Shown here piece after piece: positions 9,101-15,944 of a stretch of 36,091 bases of DNA. Origin of the DNA: Cognatilysobacter segetis (GTDB lineage: Bacteria > Pseudomonadota > Gammaproteobacteria > Xanthomonadales > Xanthomonadaceae); contig NZ_SMRQ01000031.1 of assembly GCF_004359965.1 (NCBI RefSeq), forward strand, positions 1 through 36,091. Reading direction: 5' to 3'. Within the stretch, counting starts at the first letter, position 1. The number at the start of each line of letters is the position of its first letter. Made by a program: the position numbers and the translations under genes. The notes under the pieces were generated by a model. The model made no database searches, was not told the origin of the DNA, and saw only the letters and a list, made by a program, of their open reading frames with translations.

Positions 9101-9715
9101 TGCGATGCGGCGACGGTGGCCGCCGGCCGCACGTCGGTCGTCTGCGACGCGCCGTCGCTCGCGTCCGGCGCGAGCGCCGCCTTCGCGGTCGAGGCCGACG
9201 CCACCGCGGCGCTGTTCGGCCGCCGGCTGACGCTGGCCGCGTCCGCGCAGGCCGAATCGCTCGATCCGGACCGCGCCAACGACACCGCGACGGCGAGCCT
9301 GTCGGTGCTGTCGACCGCCGATCTCGGCGTCGACCTCGCCGCGCCGGGCACGCACCTGCGTCGCGGCGAGGTCGGGCTGTACCGCGCCGTGGTGACCAAT
9401 GCCGGTGCCGACCTCGCGGTCGCGCCGGTGCTCGTGCTCACCGGCGACGCGCCGGCGGCGAACGTCGCGATGGTCGCGCCGGCCGGCTGGACCTGCGGCG
9501 TCGCGAACGACCCGGCCGGCTTCCGCGCGACCTGCACGTCGACCGGACTGGCGAGCGGCGCGGCCGCGTCGATCGGCGCGCGCATCGTCGGGCCGCAGCG
9601 ACCGGGCCAGCCGCACTTCACGGTGACGGCGCGCATCGGCACGCAGAGCACGGACGCGAACGCCGCGAATGACGCATCGAGCCGCTCGGTGGTGCTGACC
9701 GGCAGCTGGCGCTGA
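6173..9715 (+). CDS. Exported multidomain nuclease, ExeM-like (LTD, Calx-beta, endonuclease/exonuclease/phosphatase core)
   Basis: Probably a secreted or surface DNase. The 1,180-residue product starts with a signal peptide (MEPFSRRLAALGFGLAALF..., cleavage near AQA-Q). Residues about 27-150 look like a lamin-tail domain (VVISQVYGGGGN, FIELHNTG); 205-315 is a Calx-beta repeat ending AVEPDETLRVVLSD and IVNDD; 320-570 resembles the OB-like part of ExeM-type nucleases; about 580-915 is the catalytic fold with GYNLERFF, VVEMEN, GNDVGGIDVGF, LGDFNAF, a LDHVLVNE block and SDHDPVV, so Asn/Glu/Asp/His active-site positions are kept. Two beta-rich repeats of DUF11 style (about 920-1035 and 1045-1175), each with a GWTC motif, close the protein. 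No sorting tail is visible. The start is set by GGGGAGA before ATG 6173. DNA as substrate is inferred from the family. Confidence 0.88.
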   Translation: MEPFSRRLAALGFGLAALFAGSAQAQVVISQVYGGGGNSGATLKSDFIELHNTGPAPVDLSTYSVYYGSSSGTTWQRTGLAGSIAPGGYYLIKEADGTGGTAALPAPDATGTIAMAGGAGKVALLQSTATLSGACPAGAIDFVGYGSVNCAEGLSAPALGNTTAATRVDDCVDSNDNRSDFAALAPNPRNRASAAHACGAGAIVAGIDDVAVNEGNSGTATLQFTVKLTGPAGAGGVAFRWSTFDGSARAGSDYTAVIEATATIPAGADRTTLSVTVAGDDAVEPDETLRVVLSDLTGADAGDVDGLGTIVNDDFPVVPISQIQGAGERSPLAGQIVATRGIVTGRTNKGFYLQSRDVDADADAATSEGLFVFTNNAPPAAAQPGRWVVARGTITEYVPSTDPGQQPYTEMGGAIVVAAVDDATYPLPAPVELTATFPDPHGGLAQLERVESMRVIVRDFVATAPSDGFINEAQASGSSNGLFYGTVADLPRPFREPGIQAPDAPPAGTIPPIPQWDFNPEVLTVDSDALGGPQLDLAAGAHVADVAGPLNYSYRRWQILPDSIGAVTPGPAPRAAHEVPADAFTVAGYNLERFFDELDDAGKSDVKLTAAAVERRLSKASLGIRESLRMPDILGVVEMENLAILQRVADRVNDDAVAVGQPNPAYRAYLVEGNDVGGIDVGFLVKTADVAAGTPRVEVLDVQQVGKATTFTGADGSTSLLNDRPPLALKAVVHYGDGRAFPLNVVIAHQRSLNGADATDADGDRIRSKRQRQAEFLAAYLDARQHEAPDTRLVVLGDFNAFEFNDGLADTMGTTIGAPSPDAQTAVYGDGDDLVEPNLVNLASLLPANERYSFSFDGNAQSLDHVLVNEDMVVATRDIQLDHARINGDFPETNRNDANSPSRLSDHDPVVAYFVPRRHADLSVTATATDAHTGGRVHFDVVLANAGPEQADRPMIGFDIDAALPDLVVAAPAGWTCDAATVAAGRTSVVCDAPSLASGASAAFAVEADATAALFGRRLTLAASAQAESLDPDRANDTATASLSVLSTADLGVDLAAPGTHLRRGEVGLYRAVVTNAGADLAVAPVLVLTGDAPAANVAMVAPAGWTCGVANDPAGFRATCTSTGLASGAAASIGARIVGPQRPGQPHFTVTARIGTQSTDANAANDASSRSVVLTGSWR

Positions 9716-9752
9716 CGCCGGCCGCGGCCCGGCCGCGGATGGCGGCGAGAGG

Positions 9753-9780
9753 AAGGCGCGGCTCCGGCCGCGCCTTTTTC
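9753..9780 (+). terminator. Rho-independent terminator of the nuclease gene
   Basis: AAGGCGCGGC-TCCG-GCCGCGCCTT followed by TTTC, with a perfect ten-base stem and a T run, 37 bases after the stop codon. Confidence 0.9.
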
Positions 9781-9825
9781 GTGGGCGATGCGGCAGCGCG
9801 CAATGCCGCTTAACACCCTCGCCGG

Positions 9826-9831
9826 TAGAAT
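9826..9831 (+). promoter_or_regulatory. -10 element of the 2-oxoacid dehydrogenase operon
   Basis: TAGAAT, about 30 bases before the E1 alpha start and after the preceding terminator. No good -35 is visible at the right distance, so an activator may be needed or the promoter is weak. Confidence 0.4.
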
Positions 9832-9861
9832 CGGACGCTTTCCGACGCACCGGACCGACGG

Positions 9862-10935
9862 ATGACGCTCGCCGCGAGTTTCGAAATCGAATACCTGCAG
9901 TACCTCGGACCGGACGGCACGCCCGTCGCCGAGATCCCCGAGGCCTTCCGCGACGCCTCGCAGCTGCTCCCCCTCTTCAAGCAGATGCTGTTCGTGCGCA
10001 CCTTCGACACGAAGGCGATCGCGCTGCAGCGCACCGGCAAGCTCGGCACGTACGCCGCCTGCCTCGGCCACGAGGCCACGCACGTCGGCATCGGCGCATC
10101 GATGCGTCCCGAGGACGTGTTCGCGCCCAGCTACCGCGAGTACGGCGCGCAGTTCATGCGCGGCGTGCGCCCGCGCGACGTCCTCATGTACTGGGGTGGC
10201 GACGAGCGCGGCAACGACTTCCCCGAGGCACGCAACGACTACCCGTGGTGCGTGCCGATCTCGACGCAGTGCCTGATGGCCTCCGGCGCGGCGCTCGCGT
10301 TCAAGCTGCGCAACGAGCCGCGCGTCGCGGTGGCCTGCTGCGGCGACGGCGGCTCGTCGAAGACCGACTTCTACGCCGGCCTCAACGCCTCCGGCGCGTT
10401 CACCTCGCCGCTGGTGCTGTGCGTGATCAACAACGGCTGGGCGATCTCCGTGCCGCGCGGCGCGCAGACGGGCGCCAAGACGCTCGCGCAGAAGGGCCTC
10501 GCCGGCGGCCTGTACTGCCTGCAGGTCGACGGCAACGACCTGATCGCCGTGCTCGAGGCCATGCGCCGCGCCACCGAGCGCGCACGCAGCGGCCAGGGCG
10601 GCAGCGTGATCGAGTTCATGACCTACCGCCTGCACGACCACACCACCGCGGACGACGCGCGTCGCTACCGCGGCGAGCAGGAAGTGAAGGACGCCTGGAC
10701 CCGCGAGCCCTTCATCCGCCTGCGCAATTACCTGGTCGCGCAGGGCGTGTGGAGCGATGAGCAGGAGAAGGCCTGGATCGAGGAATGCGGTGCGAAGGTC
10801 GACGTCGAGATCAACGCCTACCTCGAGACGCCCGTGCAACCGGTCGAGGCGATGTTCGACTACCTCTACGCCGACATGCCGGACGACCTGCGGGCCCAAC
10901 GGGAATACGCGATCAGCCTGGAGGGCCGCCGATGA
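9862..10935 (+). CDS. pdhA: Pyruvate/2-oxoacid dehydrogenase E1 component, alpha subunit
   Basis: Thiamine-diphosphate-dependent decarboxylase subunit of a 2-oxoacid dehydrogenase complex. The 357-residue chain resembles the PdhA type of Gram-positive bacteria: RTGKLGTYAACLGHEA near residue 60, and the ThDP/Mg motif beginning CCGDGGSSKTDFY and ending VINN about 30 residues later. The final codons overlap the E1 beta start (ATGA), so the subunits are translationally coupled. Xanthomonads also commonly have an E. coli-type homodimeric pyruvate E1, so this alpha2beta2 complex may act on branched-chain 2-oxoacids instead; the sequence alone does not settle that. There is only a weak ribosome-binding site before ATG 9862. 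No E3 gene follows in the operon. Confidence 0.88.
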   Translation: MTLAASFEIEYLQYLGPDGTPVAEIPEAFRDASQLLPLFKQMLFVRTFDTKAIALQRTGKLGTYAACLGHEATHVGIGASMRPEDVFAPSYREYGAQFMRGVRPRDVLMYWGGDERGNDFPEARNDYPWCVPISTQCLMASGAALAFKLRNEPRVAVACCGDGGSSKTDFYAGLNASGAFTSPLVLCVINNGWAISVPRGAQTGAKTLAQKGLAGGLYCLQVDGNDLIAVLEAMRRATERARSGQGGSVIEFMTYRLHDHTTADDARRYRGEQEVKDAWTREPFIRLRNYLVAQGVWSDEQEKAWIEECGAKVDVEINAYLETPVQPVEAMFDYLYADMPDDLRAQREYAISLEGRR

Positions 10936-11936
10936 ACGCACAGGTCAAGCCGACTGAAAACGCGATCACCCTGATCGAGGCGATCACCCAGGCGCTCGCC
11001 TACGAGATGCGCAACGACCCGTCCGTGCTGGTGCTCGGCGAGGACGTCGGCGTCAACGGCGGCGTGTTCCGCGCCACCGCCGGCCTGCACGCGCAGTTCG
11101 GCAGCCAGCGCGTGATCGACACGCCGCTCGACGAGACGACGATCGCCGGCCTCACCGTCGGCCTCGCCTCGCAGGGCATGAAGCCCGTCGCCGAGGCGCA
11201 GTTCGACGGGTTCATGTACCCGATGGTCGACTTCCTCGTCTGCCACGCGGCGCGTATGCGCTACCGCACGCGCGGCCGCCTCACCTGCCCGATGGTGCTG
11301 CGCGTGCCGTGGGGCGGTGGCATCCGCGCGCCGGAGCATCACTCCGAAGCGAACGAAGCGATCTTCACCAACGTGCCGGGCCTTCGCGTGGTCATGCCGT
11401 CGTCGCCGCAGCGCGCCTACGGCATGCTGCTGTCCGCGATCCGCGACCCGGATCCGGTGATCTTCTTCGAGCCCAAGCGCATCTACCGCCAGTACAAGGA
11501 AGTGGTCGCCGACGACGGCGAGGCGCTGCCGCTCGACGTCTGCTACGTGCTGCGCGACGGCACCGACCTGACGCTGGTGACGTGGGGCGCGCAGGTCAAG
11601 GAGACGCTGGAGGCCGCCGAGAAGCTCGCCGGCGAGGGCATCAGCTGCGAGGTCATCGACGTCGCCACGCTGCGCCCGCTCGACTTCGCAACGATCGCCG
11701 AATCGGTCTCCAAGACCGGCCGCTGCGTGATCGTGCACGAAGCGCCCAAGACCGCGGGCTTCGGTGCCGAGATCGCCGCGCGTCTCGCCGAGGAGTCGAT
11801 GTTCGACCTGCTCGCGCCGGTCGAGCGCGTCACCGGCTACGACACGCACATCCCGCTGTTCCGCCTCGAGATGAAGTACCTCCCGAGCGTGGAGCGCATC
11901 GTCGCCGCCGCCCGGCGCGCGATGGCGGCCGGCTGA
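10932..11936 (+). CDS. 2-oxoacid dehydrogenase E1 component, beta subunit
   Basis: The 334-residue partner of E1 alpha; together they form the alpha2beta2 E1 with the thiamine-diphosphate site at the interface. Family blocks are clear: LGEDVGVNGGVFRAT near residue 35, DTPLDETTIAGLTVGLA near 65, MVLRVPWGGGIRAPEHHS near 120, then the C-terminal transketolase-like domain with LVTWGAQVKETLEAA and EVIDVATLRPLD. The start ATG at 10932 overlaps the E1 alpha stop by four bases, so an upstream in-frame extension is not needed. Annotated in relatives either as pdhB or as a branched-chain (bkd/acd type) beta subunit. The E2 gene follows after 19 bases. Confidence 0.92.
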   Translation: MNAQVKPTENAITLIEAITQALAYEMRNDPSVLVLGEDVGVNGGVFRATAGLHAQFGSQRVIDTPLDETTIAGLTVGLASQGMKPVAEAQFDGFMYPMVDFLVCHAARMRYRTRGRLTCPMVLRVPWGGGIRAPEHHSEANEAIFTNVPGLRVVMPSSPQRAYGMLLSAIRDPDPVIFFEPKRIYRQYKEVVADDGEALPLDVCYVLRDGTDLTLVTWGAQVKETLEAAEKLAGEGISCEVIDVATLRPLDFATIAESVSKTGRCVIVHEAPKTAGFGAEIAARLAEESMFDLLAPVERVTGYDTHIPLFRLEMKYLPSVERIVAAARRAMAAG

Positions 11937-11955
11937 CCCTTTCCAGGACGAACGC

Positions 11956-13392
11956 ATGAGCCAGACCAAGACTTTCCTGCTGCCCGACCTGGGCGAAGGC
12001 CTGCCGGACGCGACCATCGTCGAGTGGTACGTCAAGGAAGGCGACGTGATCCGCCTCGACGACAACCTCGTGTCGATGGAGACCGCCAAGGCGGTCGTCG
12101 ACGTGCCCTCGCCGGTCTCCGGCAAGGTGCTCAAGCTCGCCGGCGGCGCCGGCGACGTGGTGGTGACCGGCACGATGCTCGCGGTGTTCGAGGTCGACCC
12201 CTCGATGCCGCAGCGCGCCGAGGGCCAGGACACCGGCCATCACCACGGCGGCGGCCACGCGGCTGCCGAGACGCACGGCGGCGCGGGCACCGAGGCGCCG
12301 GTCGGTAACGGCCACAAGGTCATCGCCTCCGACGACGGCGGCGTGATCAGCGACGACGCGAAGCCCGCGCCGAAGGGCGAACCGGGCGAGCGCGCCGATG
12401 CCGGTACCGTGGTCGGCGCGATGCAGAGCTCGGACGCCGTGCGCAGCGAGGCCGCGGTCGCGGTCGGCGGCGTCAAGGCGATGCCGGCCGTGCGCGCGCT
12501 GGCCCGCAAGCTGGGCGTCGACATCACCCGCGTGCGCCCGAGCGGCGCCGAGGGTGTGGTGACGATGGACGACGTGAAGCGCGCCGCGGCCGACGGCTCG
12601 GCGCGTGCCGGCCAGGGCGGCGCGGCGCCGCGCGCGGCCGATCGCGCCGCGATGGTCGCGCCGCAGCAGCAGGCCGCACCGCAGTCCGCGCAGCGCAGCA
12701 CGATGTCGCAGTCGGGCAAGCCGATGCGCACGCAGCCGCCGGGCGTCGCCGCCAGCGGCCAGCCCGAGCAGCTCAAGGGCGTGCGCCGCAACATGGCACG
12801 CGTCATGGCCGACGCGCACGCGAAGGTCGTGCCGACCACGCTGGTCGACGATGCCGACCTGCACGCCTGGATCGGCAAGCAGGACATCACCGCGCGCCTC
12901 GTGCGTTCGATCGTCGCCGCGTGCAAGGCGGTGCCGGCGCTCAACGCGTGGTTCGACGGCGACAACCTCACCCGCACGATGCATCCGCATGTCGACATCG
13001 GCATCGCGGTCGATACCGACGACGGCCTGTTCGTGCCGGCGCTGCGCAATGCCGACATGCTCGACGGCAACGGCGTGCGCCAGGCGATCCAGCGCCTGCG
13101 CACGCAGGTCGGCGACCGCACGATCCCGCCGAGCGAGCTCTCGGGCTACACGATCTCGCTGTCGAACTTCGGCATGTTCGCCGGCCGCTACGCGACGCCG
13201 GTGGTGGTGCCGCCCTGCGTGGCGATCGTGGGCGCGGGCAAGCTGTGCCACGACGTCGTCGCGGTGATGGGCGGCATCGAGGTGCACCGCCGCATGCCGA
13301 TCTCGCTCACGTTCGACCATCGCGCCTGCACCGGCGGCGAGGCCGCGCGCTTCCTCAAGGCGCTGCTGGACGATCTGTCGCTGCCGCAGTAA
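11956..13392 (+). CDS. 2-oxoacid dehydrogenase E2 component, dihydrolipoamide acyltransferase
   Basis: Transfers the acyl group from E1 to CoA via a swinging lipoyl arm. In order: one lipoyl domain (residues 1-80, lipoylated K45 in METAKAVV); a linker with a His/Gly-rich patch (GHHHGGGH at 94-101); a peripheral-subunit-binding domain (about 174-212, MPAVRALARKLGVDI); a second Ala/Gln linker; and the catalytic domain from about 270 to 478. The active-site motif reads DHRACTGG at 454-461, so the usual HxxxDG has Thr for Asp; the His is kept. Length is 478 residues. A GGA-containing ribosome-binding site precedes ATG 11956. It ends the operon, with a terminator 20 bases on. E3 must come from elsewhere. 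Confidence 0.92.
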   Translation: MSQTKTFLLPDLGEGLPDATIVEWYVKEGDVIRLDDNLVSMETAKAVVDVPSPVSGKVLKLAGGAGDVVVTGTMLAVFEVDPSMPQRAEGQDTGHHHGGGHAAAETHGGAGTEAPVGNGHKVIASDDGGVISDDAKPAPKGEPGERADAGTVVGAMQSSDAVRSEAAVAVGGVKAMPAVRALARKLGVDITRVRPSGAEGVVTMDDVKRAAADGSARAGQGGAAPRAADRAAMVAPQQQAAPQSAQRSTMSQSGKPMRTQPPGVAASGQPEQLKGVRRNMARVMADAHAKVVPTTLVDDADLHAWIGKQDITARLVRSIVAACKAVPALNAWFDGDNLTRTMHPHVDIGIAVDTDDGLFVPALRNADMLDGNGVRQAIQRLRTQVGDRTIPPSELSGYTISLSNFGMFAGRYATPVVVPPCVAIVGAGKLCHDVVAVMGGIEVHRRMPISLTFDHRACTGGEAARFLKALLDDLSLPQ

Positions 13393-13411
13393 CGCGGCAT
13401 TCGAGCGACAT

Positions 13412-13442
13412 CGACGGGCGCCTTCGGGCGCCCGTCGTCGTT
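13412..13442 (+). terminator. Terminator of the 2-oxoacid dehydrogenase operon
   Basis: CGACGGGCGCC-TTCG-GGCGCCCGTCG, an 11-base-pair perfect stem with a UUCG tetraloop, then TCGTT. The T run is short but the stem is very stable. Confidence 0.75.
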
Positions 13443-13527
13443 ATGGCATCCGATCGTTCCGACGATCGCGCGAGTCGAGGACGCGGTGCGGCGCTACGCT
13501 TTCCGTGTCCCCCACATGGAGCGTCCC

Positions 13528-13911
13528 ATGGCCCATCGCAGCCGCCTCGCCGGTTTCATCATCGACTGCAATACGCCCGATCTCGACGCCGCCGCGCGCT
13601 TCTGGAGCGGCGCGCTCGGCGTGCGCATCGCCGATCCCGACTCGGGCGGCACCGGCCAGTACGCGGAGTTCGGCGGCACGCCGGGCGGCCTGCACATCGA
13701 AGTGCAGAAGGTCGACCATCCCTCGCGCGTGCACCTCGACATCGAGGCCGACGACATCGATGCGGAAGCGGCGCGGCTCGAAGCGCTCGGCGCGAAGAAG
13801 ATCGCGTTCGTGAAGCGCTGGTGGCTGATGGAAGCGCCGACCGGCCAGCGCTTCTGCGTCGTGCGCATGCGCGAGGACAATGAGCGCGGCGAGGCGAACC
13901 GCTGGCCGTGA
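13528..13911 (+). CDS. VOC-superfamily (glyoxalase/bleomycin-resistance fold) protein
   Basis: A 127-residue protein with the two beta-alpha-beta-beta-beta modules of the vicinal-oxygen-chelate fold: GFIIDCNTPDLDAAARFWSGALGV at the start, GGLHIEVQKVDHP in the middle, RVHLDIEADDIDAEAARLEALGAKK and the terminal EAPTGQRFCVVR. It belongs to the small 'glyoxalase-like' group whose substrates are usually unknown; a metal-dependent lyase, dioxygenase or binding role are all possible. I set the start at ATG 13528 because GGAG lies six bases upstream; the same bases would be codons if the ATG at 13516 were used. It stands alone behind the terminator of the preceding operon, with a TACGCT at 13495 as a possible -10. 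Confidence 0.85.
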   Translation: MAHRSRLAGFIIDCNTPDLDAAARFWSGALGVRIADPDSGGTGQYAEFGGTPGGLHIEVQKVDHPSRVHLDIEADDIDAEAARLEALGAKKIAFVKRWWLMEAPTGQRFCVVRMREDNERGEANRWP

Positions 13912-13985
13912 ATCGCGACTGGAGCGCCGCGGGCGCCGTGCCGCTCGGCGATGCGGCAGACTCGCGCGATCCACCGGAGATCGAG

Positions 13986-14162
13986 ATGCACCCGAACGAC
14001 CGCGACTTCTATCTCGGCTGGGGCACGCTGATGCTCATCAATGCCGGCCTGGCGCAGGGAAAGGGCCGAAGCGGGTTCCTGTGGTCGATCGCCTCGCTGG
14101 TGCTCGGCCCGATCGCGACGTTGCTGATCGTGGTCCTGCCGCCGCAGCGTCGCAGCGACTGA
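13986..14162 (+). CDS. Small membrane protein, function unknown
   Basis: A 58-residue protein starting MHPNDRDFYLGWGTLMLINAG, with one or two hydrophobic segments: the second (WSIASLVLGPIATLLIVVLPP) follows a basic AQGKGRSG loop. This basic loop, a Trp, then a Gly-Pro inside the helix recurs in short membrane proteins of xanthomonads that have no assigned role. The start at 13986 is chosen because GGAG lies six bases ahead of it; a GTG at 13908 overlapping the VOC gene would add 26 residues that look like untranslated sequence. It converges with the glutamate-cysteine ligase gene, only 12 bases apart, the two stop codons lying in one palindrome. Confidence 0.65.
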   Translation: MHPNDRDFYLGWGTLMLINAGLAQGKGRSGFLWSIASLVLGPIATLLIVVLPPQRRSD

Positions 14163-14179
14163 CGCCGGCCGGCGTCAGT
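14158..14179. terminator. Perfect 22-base palindrome spanning both convergent stop codons
   Basis: ACTGACGCCGG followed directly by CCGGCGTCAGT. The TGA of the small membrane protein (14160-14162) and the TGA of the ligase gene (14177-14175) are both inside it. Each transcript would end in the same strong hairpin, but there is no T run, so termination is likely rather than certain. Confidence 0.55.
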
Positions 14180-15545
14180 ACGCGAACTCGCGGAACACCG
14201 GGTCGACGCTGCCGTTCCACGCACCGTGGAAGAGCTCGAGCTTGCACTCGGCCGGCGTCGTGCCGCTCTCGACGATCTCCATCAGCGGCGCGAGGAAGAT
14301 CGATTCGTCGACGCCGTTCGCATTGAGCCGCGCGCGGCGCTGCAGGCCGCCGGCCGCGATCTTCAGCGACTCGCGCGCGAGGTCGAGCGCGGTGCCGCCG
14401 CGGAACGGCAGCTTGAGCGCGTGGCGCGGCACGCCGTCGCGCAGCGCGTGGCGTTCCTCGAGCGAGAAGTCCTTGACGAGGTCCCAGGCGGCGTCGAGCG
14501 CGGCATCGTCGTACAGCAGGCCGACCCAGTAGGCCGGCAGCGCGCAGATGCGGTTCCAGGGGCCGGAGTCCGCGCCGCGCATCTCGAGGTATTTCTTCAG
14601 GCGCACTTCGGGAAACGCGGTCGTGGAATGGTCGGCCCAGTCCTTGAGCGTCGGGCGGAAGCCCGGCCGCGCGGGCAACTTCCCCGCCATGTAATCGCGG
14701 AACGACTGGCCGCTCGCATCGATGTACTCGCCGTCGCGGTAGACGAAGTACATCGGCACGTCGAGCAGGTAGTCGGTGTAGCGCTCGTAGCCGAAGCCGT
14801 CCTCGAACACGAAGTCGAGCAGGCCGGTGCGGTCGGCGTCGGTGTCCGTCCAGATCTGCGAGCGGTAGGAGAGGAAGCCGTTGGGCCTGCCCTCGGTGAA
14901 CGGCGAGTCGGCGAACAGCGCGGTCGCGATGGGCTGCAGCGCGAGCGAGACGCGGAACTTCTTCACCATGTCGGCTTCACTGCCGACGTCGAGGTTGACC
15001 TGCACGGTGCAGGTGCGCGTCATCATGTCGAGGCCCAGGGATCCGACCTTCGGCATGTACTCGCGCATGATCTTGTAGCGGCCCTTCGGCATCCACGGCA
15101 TCTCGTCGCGACGCCACTTCGGCTGGAAGCCCATGCCGAGGAAGCCCAAGCCCATCGGCTCGGCGACCTCGCGCACTTCGCGCAGGTGAGTTCCCGTCTC
15201 GCGGCAGGTCTCGTGCAGTGTTTCCAGTGGCGCGCCGGAGAGCTCGAGCTGGCCCGCGGGCTCCAACGACACCGACGCATCGTCGCGCGTCAATGCGATC
15301 ACGCGGCCGTGCTCTTCCACGGGCGCCCAGCCGAAGCGCGTCAGGCCCTTGAGCAGCGCCTCAATGCCGCGGTCACCGTCGAACGTGGGCGCGCGCAGGT
15401 CGTCGGTGCGAAAGCCGAACTTCTCGTGCTCGGTGCCGATGCGCCAGTCGTCGCGCGCGCGGATGCCCGATTCCAGGAATTCGACGAGCTGCGCCCGCGA
15501 CTCGATCTCGACATCCTTGACCTGGCTGGGACCGGACACGCGCAC
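14175..15545 (-). CDS. gshA: Glutamate-cysteine ligase, plant/alphaproteobacterial type (GCS2 family)
   Basis: Makes gamma-glutamylcysteine from glutamate, cysteine and ATP, the first and controlling step of glutathione synthesis, in the cytoplasm. The 456-residue protein is of the plant/alphaproteobacterial class, not the E. coli GshA class: GTEHEKFGFR near residue 37, SLEPAGQLELSGAPLETLHET near 92, MTRTCTVQVNLD near 175 and RGADSGPWNRICALPAYWVGLLYD near 325. The start is uncertain: GTG at 15545 gives the length shown, while GTG at 15539 has GAGG five bases upstream and would remove two residues. A TAGACT -10 lies about 35 bases upstream. The synthetase gene gshB is not in the window. Confidence 0.93.
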   Translation of the reverse strand: MRVSGPSQVKDVEIESRAQLVEFLESGIRARDDWRIGTEHEKFGFRTDDLRAPTFDGDRGIEALLKGLTRFGWAPVEEHGRVIALTRDDASVSLEPAGQLELSGAPLETLHETCRETGTHLREVREVAEPMGLGFLGMGFQPKWRRDEMPWMPKGRYKIMREYMPKVGSLGLDMMTRTCTVQVNLDVGSEADMVKKFRVSLALQPIATALFADSPFTEGRPNGFLSYRSQIWTDTDADRTGLLDFVFEDGFGYERYTDYLLDVPMYFVYRDGEYIDASGQSFRDYMAGKLPARPGFRPTLKDWADHSTTAFPEVRLKKYLEMRGADSGPWNRICALPAYWVGLLYDDAALDAAWDLVKDFSLEERHALRDGVPRHALKLPFRGGTALDLARESLKIAAGGLQRRARLNANGVDESIFLAPLMEIVESGTTPAECKLELFHGAWNGSVDPVFREFAY

Positions 15546-15578
15546 CTCGACGGATCCCGCGCCTGCGGGAGGGCGGCC

Positions 15579-15584
15579 AGTCTA
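15579..15584 (-). promoter_or_regulatory. -10 element upstream of glutamate-cysteine ligase
   Basis: Minus-strand TAGACT, predicted start near 15572, leader of about 27 bases. No clear -35 is seen. Confidence 0.35.
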
Positions 15585-15944
15585 GCCCCACGCCGGCGTA
15601 CGGACGTCGCGCCGGCAGGGCGTCAGCGTTGCGCGCGTGGTGGCGGCAAACCCCTTACGCCGCGACTGTTGCGGGCGTAGCCGGACCGCGCGGCAGGGTC
15701 GCGCGGGAGCGTCGGCACCAAGCCGCATGCGGCCGCGAACCCCGCGTCCGCGACTCCTGTGCCGTGGCGACTGTTGAGCGGCCGACCACGGCCGCCCGCG
15801 TCCCCGACGCCCGGCGTACCCGGACGCCCTGCCCGCATGGCGGGATGCCCCCGCACGGTGATCCGCGGTATTTGTATCGGGACGCCGGCACGGCACACGG
15901 CATCCCCCGCGCCGCCGGTCGCGACCGACCCACGGAGCCCGCCC
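15585..15944. other. Long intergenic region between two divergent genes
   Basis: About 360 bases with no gene I can support. It has one structured element, TACGC-CGC-GACTGTT-GCG-G-GCGTA (15656-15679), an eight-pair stem with a single bulged base. A ten-base GCGACTGTTG occurs at 15662 and again at 15767. An AT-richer TATTTGTAT near 15870 may belong to a promoter of the VIT1-family gene. Frames open here lack ribosome-binding sites or family resemblance. Confidence 0.4.

Noticed and set aside
5966-9850. A 1,294-codon open frame on the minus strand opposite the nuclease gene
   Set aside because: It is Arg/Ala/Val-rich without any domain, spans several intergenic signals including the plus-strand terminator, and lies antisense to a gene with clear domains. 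High GC at third positions keeps such frames open.
13908-13985. A GTG start at 13908 for the small membrane protein
   Set aside because: It overlaps the VOC gene end, has no ribosome-binding site of quality, and adds residues without pattern; the ATG at 13986 has GGAG at ideal spacing.
15662-15776. Ten-base direct repeat GCGACTGTTG
   Set aside because: A single short repeat in GC-rich sequence; not enough to call an array or mobile element end.
15759-15944. Extension of the VIT1-family protein to an ATG at 15759
   Set aside because: The added 62 residues are Pro/Arg-rich and unlike the family; ATG 15945 has a good ribosome-binding site.
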